Under the pieces are notes generated by a model that made no database searches, was not told where the DNA came from, and saw only the letters and a program-made list of their open reading frames with translations. From NCBI RefSeq assembly GCF_965342175.1, contig NZ_CBDRBL010000007.1, forward strand, positions 62,001 through 126,000: a stretch of 64,000 bases of DNA, given 5' to 3'. Origin of the DNA: Actinacidiphila sp965342175. Lineage in GTDB: Bacteria > Actinomycetota > Actinomycetes > Streptomycetales > Streptomycetaceae. The position numbers and the translations under genes were made by a program. This document shows positions 35,617 to 45,815 of this stretch, in pieces; position 1 is the first letter of the stretch; each line of letters begins with the position of its first letter.

Positions 35617-36873
35617 TCAGCCCTGGGTGACCTGGACGGTCCAGGATCCGTCGGAGTGCCGGCCCACGACGTGGACGCGCGCCGACCGGCCGAGGATGTG
35701 GGTCTCCCCCGCCCGCAGGGGCGCGTCGGCGAGCGGCGGGTACACCGAGGACTCCTGGCAGCCGTCGCTGCCCGGATGGGCGTCGATGACGTCGACGGGG
35801 CCGTCGCCTGACGACACGTCGGCGCGGACCCGGTACATCAGCACGCCCTCGCTGCAGGTGAGGCGGTCGTTGCCGACGGCGGCGCGGGCCTCGATGGCGA
35901 CGACGCCCTCCAGTCCCGCGGGCAGCACCAGCAGTTTGGTGCCGCCGGGCTGTTCGACGGGGCTCAGGCGGAAGGTGTGCGTGCCGCTCTCGGTGACGCA
36001 GCGGACCTGCGGCGGCCGGAGCCAGCCCAGCTTCCACTTGTGCCAGGCGAACAAGTCGGGTGACAGGCCGAATTGACTGCCCATGAGGTCCCAGTCCCCG
36101 ACGTGGGTGTCCCAGTCGGCGCTGCTGCCGCGCGGCGGCCGGTAGTAGAGGTCGGGCAGGTCGAAGGCGTGCCCGGTCTCATGGGCCAGCACGTTGATGT
36201 CCGGCGGGTGGCCCTCGAAGACGGTGACGAAGCGGTGCAGGTCCGCGCCGTCGATGCGGACGGGCCTGCCCAGGTTGACCACCTTGGTCGCGTCCGGGTC
36301 GACGCCGGGTGCGTCGGGGTCGGCAACGAGGTAGACGATCCCGTACCGGGAGAAGTCCACCTGCGCGTCGGCCGCCACCACGGCGTCCCGCAGATAGCGG
36401 GCGCGCAGGTCGGGGTGCCAGTCCCGGCCGATGCCGTACGCCGTGGAGGCCTCGGGCATGCGCAGCCAGTACGGCAGGAGGCGCGGCCGCAACCGGAACG
36501 AGCCGTACGAGGCCCGGGCGAAGAAGTCGGCGGTGGCCGGGAAGTGGTCGGACGCCAGTTCGCCGGGGCTGAGGGTGGGAACGGCGTCGGGGAACGCCAG
36601 GAACACCATCAGGGCGTCAACCTCGCCGTCGGGCCGCGGGTAGGCCGCGTTCCAGGCGCTGACGCCCTCGGAGTGGTGCGCCCGGGTGCGCGGGAGGGCG
36701 CACAGCGAGGAGTCGGAGCCCCCGGCCGCGGGGCCGGTGACCAGCGTCCACGCGACGACGGCCGCGAAGACGCTGACAGCGGCGATGACCGCCCGGAGCC
36801 CGTCGGGGGCATGCCCGTGCACGCTCCGGCGGAACCGCCGATGCGCACGTATGGGTAGCCCTGACAGCGGCAC
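35617..36873 (-). CDS. M6-like metalloprotease with N-terminal membrane anchor or signal, first of tandem pair
   Basis: A 418-residue paralogue of the next gene. A hydrophobic segment at about 28-50 (AVIAAVSVFAAVVAWTLVTGPA) follows a basic N-terminus and may be a signal peptide or a membrane anchor. The zinc site is LAHETGHAFDLPDLY, followed by DWDLMGSQFGLSPDLFAWHKWKLGWL. It shares FFARASYGSFRLRPRLLPYWLRMPEASTAYGIGRDW with its neighbour. Both end with a beta-rich domain carrying conserved cysteines (RLTCSEGVLMYRVRADVSSGDGPV). Likely extracellular proteolysis. Confidence 0.8.
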   Translation of the reverse strand: MPLSGLPIRAHRRFRRSVHGHAPDGLRAVIAAVSVFAAVVAWTLVTGPAAGGSDSSLCALPRTRAHHSEGVSAWNAAYPRPDGEVDALMVFLAFPDAVPTLSPGELASDHFPATADFFARASYGSFRLRPRLLPYWLRMPEASTAYGIGRDWHPDLRARYLRDAVVAADAQVDFSRYGIVYLVADPDAPGVDPDATKVVNLGRPVRIDGADLHRFVTVFEGHPPDINVLAHETGHAFDLPDLYYRPPRGSSADWDTHVGDWDLMGSQFGLSPDLFAWHKWKLGWLRPPQVRCVTESGTHTFRLSPVEQPGGTKLLVLPAGLEGVVAIEARAAVGNDRLTCSEGVLMYRVRADVSSGDGPVDVIDAHPGSDGCQESSVYPPLADAPLRAGETHILGRSARVHVVGRHSDGSWTVQVTQG

Positions 36874-37182
36874 ATGGACCTCCCGTACGGGGTCGGGACA
36901 CCCACATCACGCTGATATGGTTTGCTCGGATTTGCCCTGTTATGCTGCGCCGCTCGGATGACCATCCGATCACTACAGTGCGTGATGGGTGACAGAAAGC
37001 GGTCAACGAAGCGCAGCGGCCATTCACAAACGATCGAAATCGCGGCGCGCGTGCCGAGAATCACCACGACGGCGGTGGCCGCGGCATTTCCGCAACGTCT
37101 ATGATCGGCACATTTCCAGCATGAACGCCGCCTCCTGGCGGTCCATCGATTACTCCACGACCATGTGTGCGAGACGACAGCT
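36874..37182. promoter_or_regulatory. Divergent promoter region of protease pair and GGDEF-EAL gene, with two palindromes
   Basis: TCGGATGACCATCCGA (36954-36969) is a 7-bp inverted repeat with 2-nt spacer, immediately followed by ATCAC-N8-GTGAT (36969-36986). They share a base and form a compact operator-like block in a locally AT-rich stretch. In other streptomycetes cdgA is controlled by BldD, but neither palindrome is an exact match to the BldD pattern I remember. Confidence 0.45.
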
Positions 37183-39117
37183 ATGCGGGAGCCAGCGGTG
37201 GGCGGACCCTCGGGAGGCCCGGACCTCGAACCCGAGGCGACGGGTACGGCGGTCACCGAGCGTCACGCTCCGGCCCCGGAAAGGTCGGCATCGGAGGTGC
37301 GCGACTACCGCGCCGCCTTCTCCCTGGCCCGCCTGCCGATGGCACTGGTCGGCGCCGACGGCCGGGTCCGCGAGGCCAACGCGGCGCTCGGCGCCCTGCT
37401 CGGCGCGGACCCGTTGCGGCTCACCGCCCGCGCCGCGGCGGAGCTGGTCGGCCTCGCCGGCGGCGAGGCGCCCCCGCCCGAGCGGAGCCCGGAGTACGCC
37501 GAGTACGAGGATGTGCTGAGCGGACGGCGCGGGGAGCTGCGCCGCACCAGACCCGTACGCGGACCGGACGGGCGCACGGTCTGGGCCGAGGTCGTCGTGG
37601 TGCCCGTGCCCGGCGGCGTCCTGATGTCCGTGGAGGACCTCGGCGAGACCCGCGACCTACGCGAGCAGTTGCGGCACTTGCGGATGCACGACCCGGTCAC
37701 CCGGCTGCCCAACCGGCAGTTGTTCTTCGAGCGGCTGGCCACCGCGCTGGAGGGCTCCGAGAGCCGCACCGGCCGGATCGGCCTGTGCTACCTCGACCTC
37801 GACGGGTTCAAGGCGATCAACGACACCCTGGGGCACCGGGTCGGCGACCGGCTGCTGAAGGCGGTCGCCGGCCGGCTCTCGGACTGCGCGGCCCGCCTCG
37901 GGCGGGGCGGGACGCTCGTCGCCCGGCTGGGCGGCGACGAGTTCGCCGTCCTCGTCGAGGACTCCACCGGCACCGGACAGGCCACCGGGCTCGCCGAATC
38001 CCTGCTGACCGCGCTGCAGCCGCCCTTCGACCTCGCCGGGCAGCGCCTGGCGGTCTCGGCCAGCATCGGCGTCGTAGAACGCGAGGCCGCCGGCGCCACC
38101 GCCACGGGCATCATGCAGGCCGCGGACACCACGCTGTACTGGGCCAAGGCCGACGGCAAGGCCCGCTGGACGCTCTTCGACCCGGAGCGCAACGCACACC
38201 GGATGACCAAGCAGGCACTGTCCAGCACCCTGCGGCAAGCCGTGGAGCGCGGGGAGTTCGCCCTGGAGTACCAGCCGCTGGTGGAGCTCGGCACCGGCAG
38301 TCTGCGCGGGGTCGAGGCCCTGGTGCGCTGGCAGCACCCGCACTTCGGGCGGCTCGGGCCGAACCGGTTCATCCCACTGGCGGAGGAGAACGGCTCCATC
38401 GTCCAGCTGGGCCGCTGGGTGCTCGCCGAGTCGTGCCGCCAGGCCCGGCAGTGGCAGAAGGACTGGCCGGACGACCCGATCTTCGTCAGTGTCAACGTGG
38501 CCGTGCGCCAGGTCTGGGACTCCGACCTGGTCGCCGACGTCGCGGAGATCCTCGACGACACCGGGCTGCCGGCCGGACTGCTGCAACTGGAGCTCACCGA
38601 ATCGGCGGTGATGGGCTCGGCCGGCCGCCCGCTGCAGGCCCTGCACGCCCTGCAGGAGATGGGGGTGCGCATCGCCATCGACGATTTCGGCACCGGCTAC
38701 TCCAACCTGGCCTACCTCAGCCGTCTCCCGGTCTCCGCGCTCAAGCTCGACGGCAGCTTCGTGCACGGCTTCCGTGACAGCCTGCACCCCAACCCGGCCG
38801 ACGAGACGATCGTCGAGGCACTGGTGCAACTCGCGCACCGGCTCGGGCTCACCGTCACCGCCGAGTGCGTGGAGAACGCCGAGCAGGCGGAACGGCTGCG
38901 CCGGATCGGCTGCGACACCGGGCAGGGGTGGCTCTACTCGCGCCCCGTGCCGGCCGAGGGGATCGCCGCGCTGCGCGTCCCCGGGCCCTGCCCGGGACAG
39001 GGCCCGGGGCCGGACCCGGGGCCGGACCCGGGGCCGGAGGCCGGGCCCGACCGGGGGCCTGACCTGCGACCCGGCCCCGGCGACGGCTGCGGCTCGGCCC
39101 CCGGCTCCGGGGAATAG
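37183..39117 (+). CDS. cdgA: PAS-GGDEF-EAL c-di-GMP turnover protein, CdgA-like
   Basis: About 644 residues. A PAS-type sensor (AFSLARLPMALVGADGRVREANAALGALLG) is followed by a GGDEF domain with intact RLGGDEFAVL (near residues 249-254) and an EAL domain with intact GVEALVRWQHP (near 378-380), plus ESAVMG, IAIDDFGTGYSNL and KLDGSFV metal/c-di-GMP residues. Both synthesis and hydrolysis of c-di-GMP are therefore possible. No transmembrane helix is seen. The C-terminus is a Gly-Pro-Asp repeat tail (GPDPGPDPGPEAGPD). ATG 37183 is preferred to GTG 37165; neither has a strong ribosome site. Name by gene order and domain layout with S. coelicolor CdgA; orthology is inferred. Confidence 0.85.
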   Translation: MREPAVGGPSGGPDLEPEATGTAVTERHAPAPERSASEVRDYRAAFSLARLPMALVGADGRVREANAALGALLGADPLRLTARAAAELVGLAGGEAPPPERSPEYAEYEDVLSGRRGELRRTRPVRGPDGRTVWAEVVVVPVPGGVLMSVEDLGETRDLREQLRHLRMHDPVTRLPNRQLFFERLATALEGSESRTGRIGLCYLDLDGFKAINDTLGHRVGDRLLKAVAGRLSDCAARLGRGGTLVARLGGDEFAVLVEDSTGTGQATGLAESLLTALQPPFDLAGQRLAVSASIGVVEREAAGATATGIMQAADTTLYWAKADGKARWTLFDPERNAHRMTKQALSSTLRQAVERGEFALEYQPLVELGTGSLRGVEALVRWQHPHFGRLGPNRFIPLAEENGSIVQLGRWVLAESCRQARQWQKDWPDDPIFVSVNVAVRQVWDSDLVADVAEILDDTGLPAGLLQLELTESAVMGSAGRPLQALHALQEMGVRIAIDDFGTGYSNLAYLSRLPVSALKLDGSFVHGFRDSLHPNPADETIVEALVQLAHRLGLTVTAECVENAEQAERLRRIGCDTGQGWLYSRPVPAEGIAALRVPGPCPGQGPGPDPGPDPGPEAGPDRGPDLRPGPGDGCGSAPGSGE

Positions 39118-39183
39118 CCCGCGCCGGAATCCGGTTGACCGCTGCCGTAGGCGAGGAACCGGCGCAGGAGGCGACGCACGCAC

Positions 39184-40275
39184 GTGGACACGAACGACCC
39201 GATACGAGGCACCGTCCTCGGCAGCGCACCCGTACCGCTCTCCGTCCTCGACCTCGTGGGTGTCGGCAGCGGCCTGACCGCGAGGGACGCCCTCGTCGCC
39301 GGGGTCGCGCTCGCCCGGCTCGCCGAAGCCCGCGGCTACCACCGCTACTGGGTCGCCGAGCACCACTCGATGCCCGGGGTGGCGTCCTCCTCCCCCGCCG
39401 TGATCCTGGCCCACCTCGCCGCCCACACCGAGCGGATACGCCTCGGCTCCGGCGGCGTCATGCTGCCCAACCACGCACCACTCGTCATCGCCGAGCAGTT
39501 CGGCACCCTGGAGGCCCTGGCACCGGGCCGCGTCGACCTCGGCCTCGGCCGCGCCCCCGGCACCGACGGCGCCACCGCCGCCGCGCTGCGCCGCACCGAC
39601 CGGCTGAACGAGGGCGCCGACGACTTCCCGCAGCAGCTCGCGGAGCTCATCCGCTTCCTGGACGACGACTTCCCCGACGGCCACCCCTACGCCCGCATCC
39701 ACGCCATCCCCGGCCCCGTGCAGGGCACCGTCCCGGGCGGTGTGCAGTCGGCAGCCCGCCCGCCGATCTGGCTGCTCGGCTCCAGCACCTTCAGCGCCCG
39801 GCTGGCCGCCGTGCTGGGACTACCTTTCGCCTTCGCACACCACTTCTCCGCGGCCAACACCGAACCCGCACTGGAGATGTACCGCAGGAACTTCCGCCCC
39901 TCGCAGGTGCTCGCCGAGCCCTACGCCCTGATCGGCGTCTCGGCGCTGGCCGCGGAGGACGAGAAGGACGCCTACCTGCAGGTGCTCGGCGGCGCCCTGG
40001 GCATGCTGCGCCTGCGGATGGGACGCCCGGGCCTGCTGCCCTCCCCCGAGGAGGCGGCGGCCTACGAGTTCGGCCCGGCCGAACGGGACTTCGTCGACGC
40101 CTGGCTCGGCAATGTGGTGTACGGCACGCCGGACGCGGTACGGGACGGCCTGGACGCGCTGGTGCGCCGTACGGGCGCCGACGAGCTGATGATCACGGCC
40201 AACGCCCACACGCCTTCGACACGGCTGCGCTCCTACGAGCTCATCGCCGACGCGTACGGCCTGCCCGGCGCCTGA
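39184..40275 (+). CDS. LLM-class flavin-dependent oxidoreductase
   Basis: A 363-residue luciferase-like TIM-barrel monooxygenase. Typical segments: PLSVLDLVGVGSGLTARDAL, RGYHRYWVAEHHSMPGVASSSPAVILAHLAAHTERIRLGSGGVMLPNHAPLVIAEQFGTLEALAPGRVDLGLGRAPGTD, and a C-terminal GTPDAVRDGLDALVRRTGADELMITANAH. It uses FMNH2 or F420H2 with oxygen or a substrate alcohol. The start is GTG 39184, 66 nt after cdgA. Substrate unknown. Confidence 0.85.
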   Translation: MDTNDPIRGTVLGSAPVPLSVLDLVGVGSGLTARDALVAGVALARLAEARGYHRYWVAEHHSMPGVASSSPAVILAHLAAHTERIRLGSGGVMLPNHAPLVIAEQFGTLEALAPGRVDLGLGRAPGTDGATAAALRRTDRLNEGADDFPQQLAELIRFLDDDFPDGHPYARIHAIPGPVQGTVPGGVQSAARPPIWLLGSSTFSARLAAVLGLPFAFAHHFSAANTEPALEMYRRNFRPSQVLAEPYALIGVSALAAEDEKDAYLQVLGGALGMLRLRMGRPGLLPSPEEAAAYEFGPAERDFVDAWLGNVVYGTPDAVRDGLDALVRRTGADELMITANAHTPSTRLRSYELIADAYGLPGA

Positions 40276-40338
40276 CGACCCGGGACGCCTCCACCGCCTA
40301 CGCCGTGTGCGGGCCTGGGCCCGCGCCCGGGCTTCCGC

Positions 40339-40686
40339 CTACTCGGTCGGCAGGCTCGCGCGCATGGCCTCGGCGGTGGCCGACGCGTCGTAGTTCTCGG
40401 GGACGCCTTCGACCAGGATGATGTCGCCCCTGATGTGCCGTGAGCGCAGTGGGGCGATCTCCTGGTACGCGGGCGAGTCCCACCAGGCCCTCGCCTCGGC
40501 GATCCCGGGGAAGCCGATCACCACGACGTGCCCGGGCCAACTGCCCTCTTTCACCTCGTGCTGGGCGGCGTGCACGAGGAAGCGGCCGCCATGCGGCTCG
40601 AAGGTGGCGGTGACGCGCTCGATGTACTCGAGGACCTCGCGGTGCGGGGCGGCCTCCTGCAAGTGCGCTATGGCGTACGCGGGCAT
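40339..40686 (-). CDS. DUF1330 protein
   Basis: A 115-residue dimeric ferredoxin-like alpha/beta-barrel protein of the DUF1330 family: MPAYAIAHLQEA, VTATFEPHGGRFLVHAAQHEVKEGSWPGHVVVIGFPGIAEARAWWDSPAYQEIAPLRSRHIRGDIILVEGV. The family has no agreed function; some relatives are stress- or degradation-linked. It converges with the LLM gene. Confidence 0.85.
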   Translation of the reverse strand: MPAYAIAHLQEAAPHREVLEYIERVTATFEPHGGRFLVHAAQHEVKEGSWPGHVVVIGFPGIAEARAWWDSPAYQEIAPLRSRHIRGDIILVEGVPENYDASATAEAMRASLPTE

Positions 40687-40876
40687 GGTGTCCTCCGGTC
40701 GGTCGGGCTCCTGTCCCGCCGATCATGGCACACGGATCAGGGGTGACGGCCCGTCGGCAAGGGCCTGCACGGCGACCTCGTCGCCGGGAAACTCCCCGTT
40801 GCTTCCCGCCCGTTCGCCGGCAGAGCGCGGAGACCGGCCGGGGGCACGGGCCGTCGAGGACCCGTGCGGCCCCGGA

Positions 40877-42361
40877 TCAGACGTCGACCGCCACATACCT
40901 GGTCTCCAGGTACTCGTCGATCCCCACGGCCCCGCCCTCGCGACCGATCCCGGACTGCTTGACTCCACCGAAGGGCGCCGCCGGCGTGGAGACGACGCCC
41001 TTGTTGAGTCCGAGCATGCCCGTCTCCAGCTCCTCGGCATACCGGATCCCGCGCCGCAGGCTCTCGGTGAAGACGTAGCCGACGAGGCCGAACTCGGTGT
41101 CGTTGGCCATTCGGATCGCCTCGTCGTCGTCCTCGAAGGTGACGACCGGCGCGACCGGGCCGAAGATCTCCTCCCGGAGCATCGCCGCGTCCGGCGGCAC
41201 GTCGGCCAGCACGGTCGGCGGGTAGAAGTACCCGGGGCGGTCCGAGAGCGGGGCGCCGCCGGTGACGGCGCGGGCGCCGGCCGAGACGGCGTCGCGCACC
41301 AGGCGGTCCACCTTGTCCAGGCCCGCCCCGTCGATGAGCGGGCCGACCTGGGTGCCCGGCTCGCTGCCGCGGCCGACGACCATGGAGCCCAGCTTCTGCG
41401 CGAGGCGCCCGGTGAAGGCCTCGGCCAGCTCGCGGTGGACGTAGATCCGGTTGGCGGCCGTACAGGCCTCGCCGATGTTGCGCATCTTGGCGATGGCGGC
41501 GCCCTCGACGGCCTTCTCCAGATCGGCGTCACGGCAGACGACCAGGGGGGCGTTGCCGCCCAGCTCCATGGAGGTGCGCAGCACCTGCCGCGCGCTGAGC
41601 TCGATGAGCTTGCGTCCGACCTCCGTGGAGCCGGTGAAGGAGAGCTTGCGCAGGCGTGGGTCCTCCGTCAGGGGGCCGCTGATCTGCGCGGGCCGTGAAC
41701 TGGTGAGGACGTTGAGCACCCCGTCCGGCAGCCCGGCCTGGCCGAGGATCTCGGCGAGGGCGAGCATGGACAGCGGCGTCTGGTGGGCCGGCTTGACGAT
41801 CATGGTGCAGCCGGCCGCGACAGCGGGACCGATCTTGCGGGTGCCCATCGCCATGGGGAAGTTCCACGGAGTGATCAGCAGCGCCGGTCCCACCGGCCGG
41901 CGCATCACCCAGATGCGGCCGTTGCCGTCGGGCGCGGTGCGCCAGCCGCCCTCGATCCGCACCGCCTCCTCGGAGAACCAGCGGAAGAACTCGGCGGCGT
42001 AGAGGACCTCGCCGCGCGACTCGGCGACCGGCTTCCCCATCTCCAGGGTCATCAGCAGGGCGAGGTCGTCCTGCCGCTCCACGATGAGTTCGAAGGCCCG
42101 GCGCAGGATCTCGCCGCGCTCACGCGGGGCCGTGGCCGCCCATCCCTCCTGCGCGGCGGCCGCGGCGTCCATGGCCGCTTCGGCGTCCTCGGCGCCGGCG
42201 TCCGGAACGGCGCACAGCGGCCGCGCGGTGGACGGATCCTCCACCTCGTACTCGCGACCGTCGCTCGCCGGCCGCCAGCGGCCGCCGACGAGCAGGGCCT
42301 TGGGCACCCGCTCGACGACCATCTGCTCGCGCTTGCCGTTCCCTTCGGTGCTCTCGCTCAT
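40877..42361 (-). CDS. gabD: NAD(P)-dependent succinate-semialdehyde dehydrogenase-type aldehyde dehydrogenase
   Basis: A 494-residue aldehyde dehydrogenase. Motifs: NFPMAMGTRKIGPAVAAGCTMIVKPA (NAD binding), FTGSTEVGRKL, the catalytic glutamate in SMELGGNAPLVV and the catalytic cysteine in NIGEACTAANRIYVH, EIFGPVAPV, and AAPFGGVKQSGIGREGG at the C-terminus. The pattern fits succinate-semialdehyde dehydrogenase, oxidising succinate semialdehyde to succinate in GABA breakdown; other short semialdehydes are possible. ATG 42361 has GGGAG 7 nt upstream. It is divergent from an IclR regulator 478 bp away. Confidence 0.85.
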   Translation of the reverse strand: MSESTEGNGKREQMVVERVPKALLVGGRWRPASDGREYEVEDPSTARPLCAVPDAGAEDAEAAMDAAAAAQEGWAATAPRERGEILRRAFELIVERQDDLALLMTLEMGKPVAESRGEVLYAAEFFRWFSEEAVRIEGGWRTAPDGNGRIWVMRRPVGPALLITPWNFPMAMGTRKIGPAVAAGCTMIVKPAHQTPLSMLALAEILGQAGLPDGVLNVLTSSRPAQISGPLTEDPRLRKLSFTGSTEVGRKLIELSARQVLRTSMELGGNAPLVVCRDADLEKAVEGAAIAKMRNIGEACTAANRIYVHRELAEAFTGRLAQKLGSMVVGRGSEPGTQVGPLIDGAGLDKVDRLVRDAVSAGARAVTGGAPLSDRPGYFYPPTVLADVPPDAAMLREEIFGPVAPVVTFEDDDEAIRMANDTEFGLVGYVFTESLRRGIRYAEELETGMLGLNKGVVSTPAAPFGGVKQSGIGREGGAVGIDEYLETRYVAVDV

Positions 42362-42839
42362 GGCAGCTCCCTGCCTCCCGCGTCACGAGGACGTTCCGCA
42401 CATCGGGTACCCCACCAGATTCGCATGGATGCCCCCGGCACGCCGGGGTCGGCGCGGCGCTCGCGCGCGGCGTGCGGCCCGTCCCTCGCGCGGCGGGGCG
42501 CGAGGGGGCGCGCAGAGGCGTGGCGGGGCGCACTGGGGCAGGCGCGAGGCGCTCCCGCCGGAGCACGGTCGCGGCTCCGCGAAGCCGAGCGGAACGGACG
42601 CGCTGCCCCGGCACGGCGGCCCTTCCGAAGATTGGGCGATGCCTCAGGCATATGCCAGAGTGGCGCGTTCCTGCATATACGTGTGCGGCGCCCTCCATAA
42701 AGCACCAACAACGCCTACTGCAAAGGACATTGAGGCTATCGTGGAATCCGACCCGACTGCCGGGCCGGCTGACCTGACCAGCAGCCGCGACCGGCAGCCG
42801 CAGCAAGCACGCAGACGGTCACACCTGTAGGGGGACACC
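42362..42839. other. Long divergent promoter region between gabD-like and IclR genes
   Basis: 478 bp with no convincing gene. GGCATATGCC (42647-42656) is a 10-bp palindrome, and a related CTGCATATACG occurs 18 nt further on; both lie in the only AT-richer part and are candidate IclR operator half-sites. The rest is GC-rich and unremarkable. Confidence 0.4.
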
Positions 42840-43595
42840 GTGGCGCTTGAGTACCGACAGGTCGCGCCGGTCCACGCCGTCCAGCACGCCCTGCGCGTGC
42901 TGGAGACCGTGGACAAACACAGGCACGGCGTCACCGCCGAGCAACTCGCTCGCGAGATCGGGGTGCCCATCGGCTATCTCGGCCGACTCCTCGCGATGCT
43001 CAATCGCGAGCGCTATCTCAACGCCCTGCCCGGCGGTGGGTACGCGGTCGGCGAGTCGCTCGTCCTGCTCGGCAGCGCCAGCCGCGACCTGGCGCTCGGC
43101 GAGAAGATCAAGAGAATCCTCATGGCCCTGCGCGACGAGGTCGGCGCCGCCGTCTACTTCAGCCGCTACGACGACGGCGAGGTCAAGATCGTCGACTTCG
43201 CGGACGGCCCGGAGGCGCCCAAGGTCAACGAGTGGGTGGACTTCCGCTTCGCCGCCCATGCCAGCGCGGTCGGCAAGTGCCTGCTCACCCAGCTCGACCA
43301 CAACGGACGCCGGGACCACCTGTCCCGGCACAAGACGGTACGGCTCACATCCCGGACCACGATCAACGAGAAGGTGCTGCTGACCAAGCTGGACAGCCAG
43401 CCCGCCAGCGCGCCCACCCTGGACCTGCAGGAGTACGCGATCGGCACCGTCTGCGCCGCGATCCCGATCACCGTCGGGGCCTCGGTCGGCTGCCTCGCCC
43501 TCTCGCTACCCGTCACCCAGGCCCACCGCCTCAAGGGCGCGGCCGACACGCTCAACGAGCGCGCGGCGCCGGTGCTGCTCTCGCTGGCCCTCTGA
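42840..43595 (+). CDS. IclR-family transcriptional regulator
   Basis: A 251-residue IclR regulator: winged helix (VHAVQHALRVLETVDKHRHGVTAEQLAREIGVPIGYLGRLLAMLNRERYLNALPGGGYAVGE) and an effector domain with FRFAAHASAVGKCLLTQLD and a final DLQEYAIGTVCAAIPITVGASVGCLALSLP, where the usual cysteine contact is kept. GTG 42840 has AGGGGGA upstream. It probably controls the divergent semialdehyde dehydrogenase; ligand unknown. Confidence 0.85.
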   Translation: MALEYRQVAPVHAVQHALRVLETVDKHRHGVTAEQLAREIGVPIGYLGRLLAMLNRERYLNALPGGGYAVGESLVLLGSASRDLALGEKIKRILMALRDEVGAAVYFSRYDDGEVKIVDFADGPEAPKVNEWVDFRFAAHASAVGKCLLTQLDHNGRRDHLSRHKTVRLTSRTTINEKVLLTKLDSQPASAPTLDLQEYAIGTVCAAIPITVGASVGCLALSLPVTQAHRLKGAADTLNERAAPVLLSLAL

Positions 43596-43631
43596 GGCCT
43601 GCGGCGCAACCGCGTCCACCGGGACACGCAC

Positions 43632-43663
43632 GAGGGCGCCTCTCCCGAAGGAGGGGCGCCCTC
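43632..43663 (-). terminator. Terminator of tRNA-Lys copy 2
   Basis: 14-bp arms (43632-43645 with 43650-43663) around a 4-nt loop CGAA. Its sequence is closely related to the hairpin after copy 3, showing that the repeat unit is larger than the tRNA. It may also terminate the convergent IclR gene. Confidence 0.75.
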
Positions 43664-43669
43664 TCGCTG

Positions 43670-43742
<73 letters not shown>

Positions 43743-43880
43743 GTGCAGAACAATCATACGGGGTCCGAGGGGGTGCTCATGACCACGCACCCGGGCCGGG
43801 AGGCCCCGGCCCGGATCCGGCCCGGAACCGGCCCCCGCACCGTCGCGCGTCCCGAGCGGCGACGCTCCGCACGCGGGCAT

Positions 43881-43926
43881 GCTGATGGGCCCGGCAAGAG
43901 GGGGGAGGTATGCCGGGCCCATCAGC
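43881..43926 (-). terminator. Hairpin downstream of the secreted peptide gene
   Basis: Perfect 16-bp arms (43881-43896 with 43911-43926; arm GCTGATGGGCCCGGCA) and a 14-nt purine loop, 60 nt after the peptide stop. Between copy 2 of tRNA-Lys and the peptide gene nothing else is recognisable. Confidence 0.7.
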
Positions 43927-43986
43927 GTGGGGGGAGGGGGTGTGGCTATGGGGGTGATGTTGTCTTTGGGGGCCTGCCCACCGGGT

Positions 43987-44133
43987 TCACCAGGTAAGGT
44001 CGCTGGCAACCGCCCAGGTGAGGTCACCCGGCATGGGCTGAGCGGACGCTGTGGCCGCTCCGATCAGCCCCAATGAAATGGTGGCTACGACACCCACCAC
44101 GGCACGAATGACGTTGCGGCGAATCGATGACAT
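43987..44133 (-). CDS. 48-residue secreted peptide precursor ending in DLTW
   Basis: A 48-residue precursor. Residues 1-31 form a textbook signal peptide: basic start MSSIRRNVIRA, hydrophobic core VVGVVATISLGLIG and an ATASA cleavage site. The predicted mature peptide is only 17 residues, QPMPGDLTWAVASDLTW, with the tetrapeptide DLTW twice, once at the very C-terminus. ATG 44133 has GGACAGG 6 nt upstream; a longer open frame is not supported. It is divergent from a TrmB/LuxR-type regulator with 252 bp between starts, and a strong hairpin follows. A signalling or antimicrobial role is inferred, not known. Confidence 0.7.
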   Translation of the reverse strand: MSSIRRNVIRAVVGVVATISLGLIGAATASAQPMPGDLTWAVASDLTW

Positions 44134-44385
44134 GGCAGACCTGTCCAGTAGGTTGAGCTGGGGTTTTACGGGACCGAGGGAGCTACTCCGATCTGGAGGA
44201 ACCGTACGGCTGACTGAATTCTGTCGGATCACGAGCCGCTGGTCTGTAGTTTTCCCGTTCCGGATTCGGACATGGCCCTATGCGGACACATGGGACCGGA
44301 TGACCCCCGAAGGGTCCATACGGCAGCCCTGCACCGTAACCTGATCGATGCCCGGGGGTGACGTGAAGCATTGGGGGTGCCTACA

Positions 44386-45527
<1,142 letters not shown>

Positions 45528-45534
45528 CAGCGAA

Positions 45535-45564
45535 AGGGCGTCCCTCCTCCAGGAGGGGCGCCCT
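45535..45564 (+). terminator. Terminator of tRNA-Lys copy 3
   Basis: 14-bp stem with one wobble pair (arms AGGGCGTCCCTCCT and AGGAGGGGCGCCCT) and a 2-nt loop, similar to the copy 2 hairpin. The next 250 bp to the oxidoreductase stop hold no recognisable gene. Confidence 0.75.
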
Positions 45565-45815
45565 CGTTCGTGTGTGCGGCAAGGGCGGCGTCCCGGTCGA
45601 GTCGGTGCGAAGATGGCCCGTAACGATGGTTGTGGGAGCTCTACGCGGGGCTCACGAGGAGGCCATGCGCGCGCACGATCCGCCGCCCGGCACGGGCAGG
45701 CGGGCCCGGCCGAGTCCGGGGGCAGGTCGATGAAGCGCACCGGCACCGCGCGACCGGCGCCGAGCAGGGGCCGGCCGGCTCGCGCCACCCCGGCTCGGGT
45801 GCAGGGCTCAGCGCG

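Noticed and set aside
36969..36986. BldD box upstream of cdgA
   Set aside because: The dyad has the wrong spacing and half-sites for the BldD consensus I remember, so it is reported only as a palindrome.
43743..43997. 84-codon plus-strand frame between tRNA-Lys copy 2 and the peptide gene
   Set aside because: It spans the hairpin arms, has no binding site and ends in glycine-rich low-complexity sequence.
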